Position numbers and translations under genes: made by a program
Assembly: GCA_019314425.1 (NCBI GenBank)
Contig: JAFCZI010000104.1
Span: 1 to 13,647 of the forward strand
Direction of reading: 5' to 3'
Length of the DNA stretch: 13,647 bases
DNA from: Deltaproteobacteria bacterium
GTDB taxonomy: Bacteria > Desulfobacterota > DSM-4660 > Desulfatiglandales > Desulfatiglandaceae
In this document: piece after piece, positions 13,593 to 13,647 of the stretch
Layout of the letters: every line of letters starts with the position of its first letter
Numbering within the stretch: position 1 is the stretch's first letter
Notes under the pieces: model-generated
What the model was told of the DNA's origin: nothing
Databases searched by the model: none
What the model saw: only the letters and a program-made list of their open reading frames with translations

Positions 13593-13615
13593 ATAAAATC
13601 ACGAAGCGATTTTAT
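13593..13615 (-). terminator. Hairpin after the upstream partial gene
   Basis: A perfect 8-base AT-rich stem, ATAAAATC with GATTTTAT, encloses a seven-base loop. It overlaps the TAA of the preceding short reading frame and lies 34 bases before the thiC TTG. There is no T-run after it, so it is at best a weak terminator or an mRNA structure. Confidence 0.4.
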
Positions 13616-13647
13616 GATTTGAGCACATCCATGACCTCGGGAAAGTC
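13612..13647 (-). CDS. C-terminal end of an unidentified upstream gene (partial)
   Basis: The last window bases read in one frame as DFPEVMDVLKS followed by TAA, directly before a hairpin. Eleven residues are too few to name a family. The call rests only on an amphipathic, protein-like tail, the shared orientation, and the hairpin at the stop. Confidence 0.3.
   Translation of the reverse strand, partial: DFPEVMDVLKS

Noticed and set aside
13560..13647. TPP riboswitch upstream of thiC
   Set aside because: No conserved TPP-riboswitch core motifs in the 88 visible bases; the space holds a gene end and a hairpin instead.

Overview
The window comes from a dissimilatory sulfate reducer, most likely a member of the Desulfobacterota (Desulfobacterales-like). 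The evidence is an aprB-aprA-qmoA-qmoB-qmoC cluster, which carries adenylylsulfate (APS) reductase and its quinone-linked electron-donor complex. The order-level guess is inference; the sulfate-reducer call rests on the genes themselves. Every convincing gene lies on the minus strand, so transcription runs from high to low coordinates. No rRNA, tRNA, CRISPR array or transposase gene was seen.

Layout in transcription order: the last codons of an unidentified gene (13612-13647); thiC (13559-12255); a DMT/EamA-family permease (12213-11281); a tungstate ABC transporter, tupA-tupB-tupC (11086-8872); a 98-codon ORF of uncertain nature (8835-8539); a phosphofructokinase-like gene (8170-6941) that lacks the GGDG catalytic segment; a 500-base region holding a near-consensus promoter and a long leader; aprB and aprA (6437-4098); a strong terminator-like hairpin; then qmoA, qmoB and the first 92 codons of qmoC, which runs off the left edge.

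AprBA reduces APS to sulfite. QmoABC is the membrane complex that links the quinone pool to Apr. TupABC imports tungstate, used by tungsten enzymes such as aldehyde oxidoreductases and some formate dehydrogenases of anaerobes. ThiC makes the pyrimidine half of thiamine. The block upstream of apr looks like a mosaic of independent units rather than one pathway.

The most unusual feature is a family of palindromic repeats with terminal inverted repeats. Two copies are 161 bp (8380-8540, 11116-11276), one is a half-element (6838-6931) and one is an end fragment (12230-12256). All have the same orientation and sit within about 10 bp of the 3' end of an ORF. In three cases a TGA in the repeat end is in frame with that ORF as its stop or second stop. 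Other points of interest are the phosphofructokinase deletion, a thiC N-terminus made from a dispersed short repeat, a double hairpin with compensatory base changes at the predicted start of the phosphofructokinase mRNA, and hairpins that may set the apr-to-qmo expression ratio.
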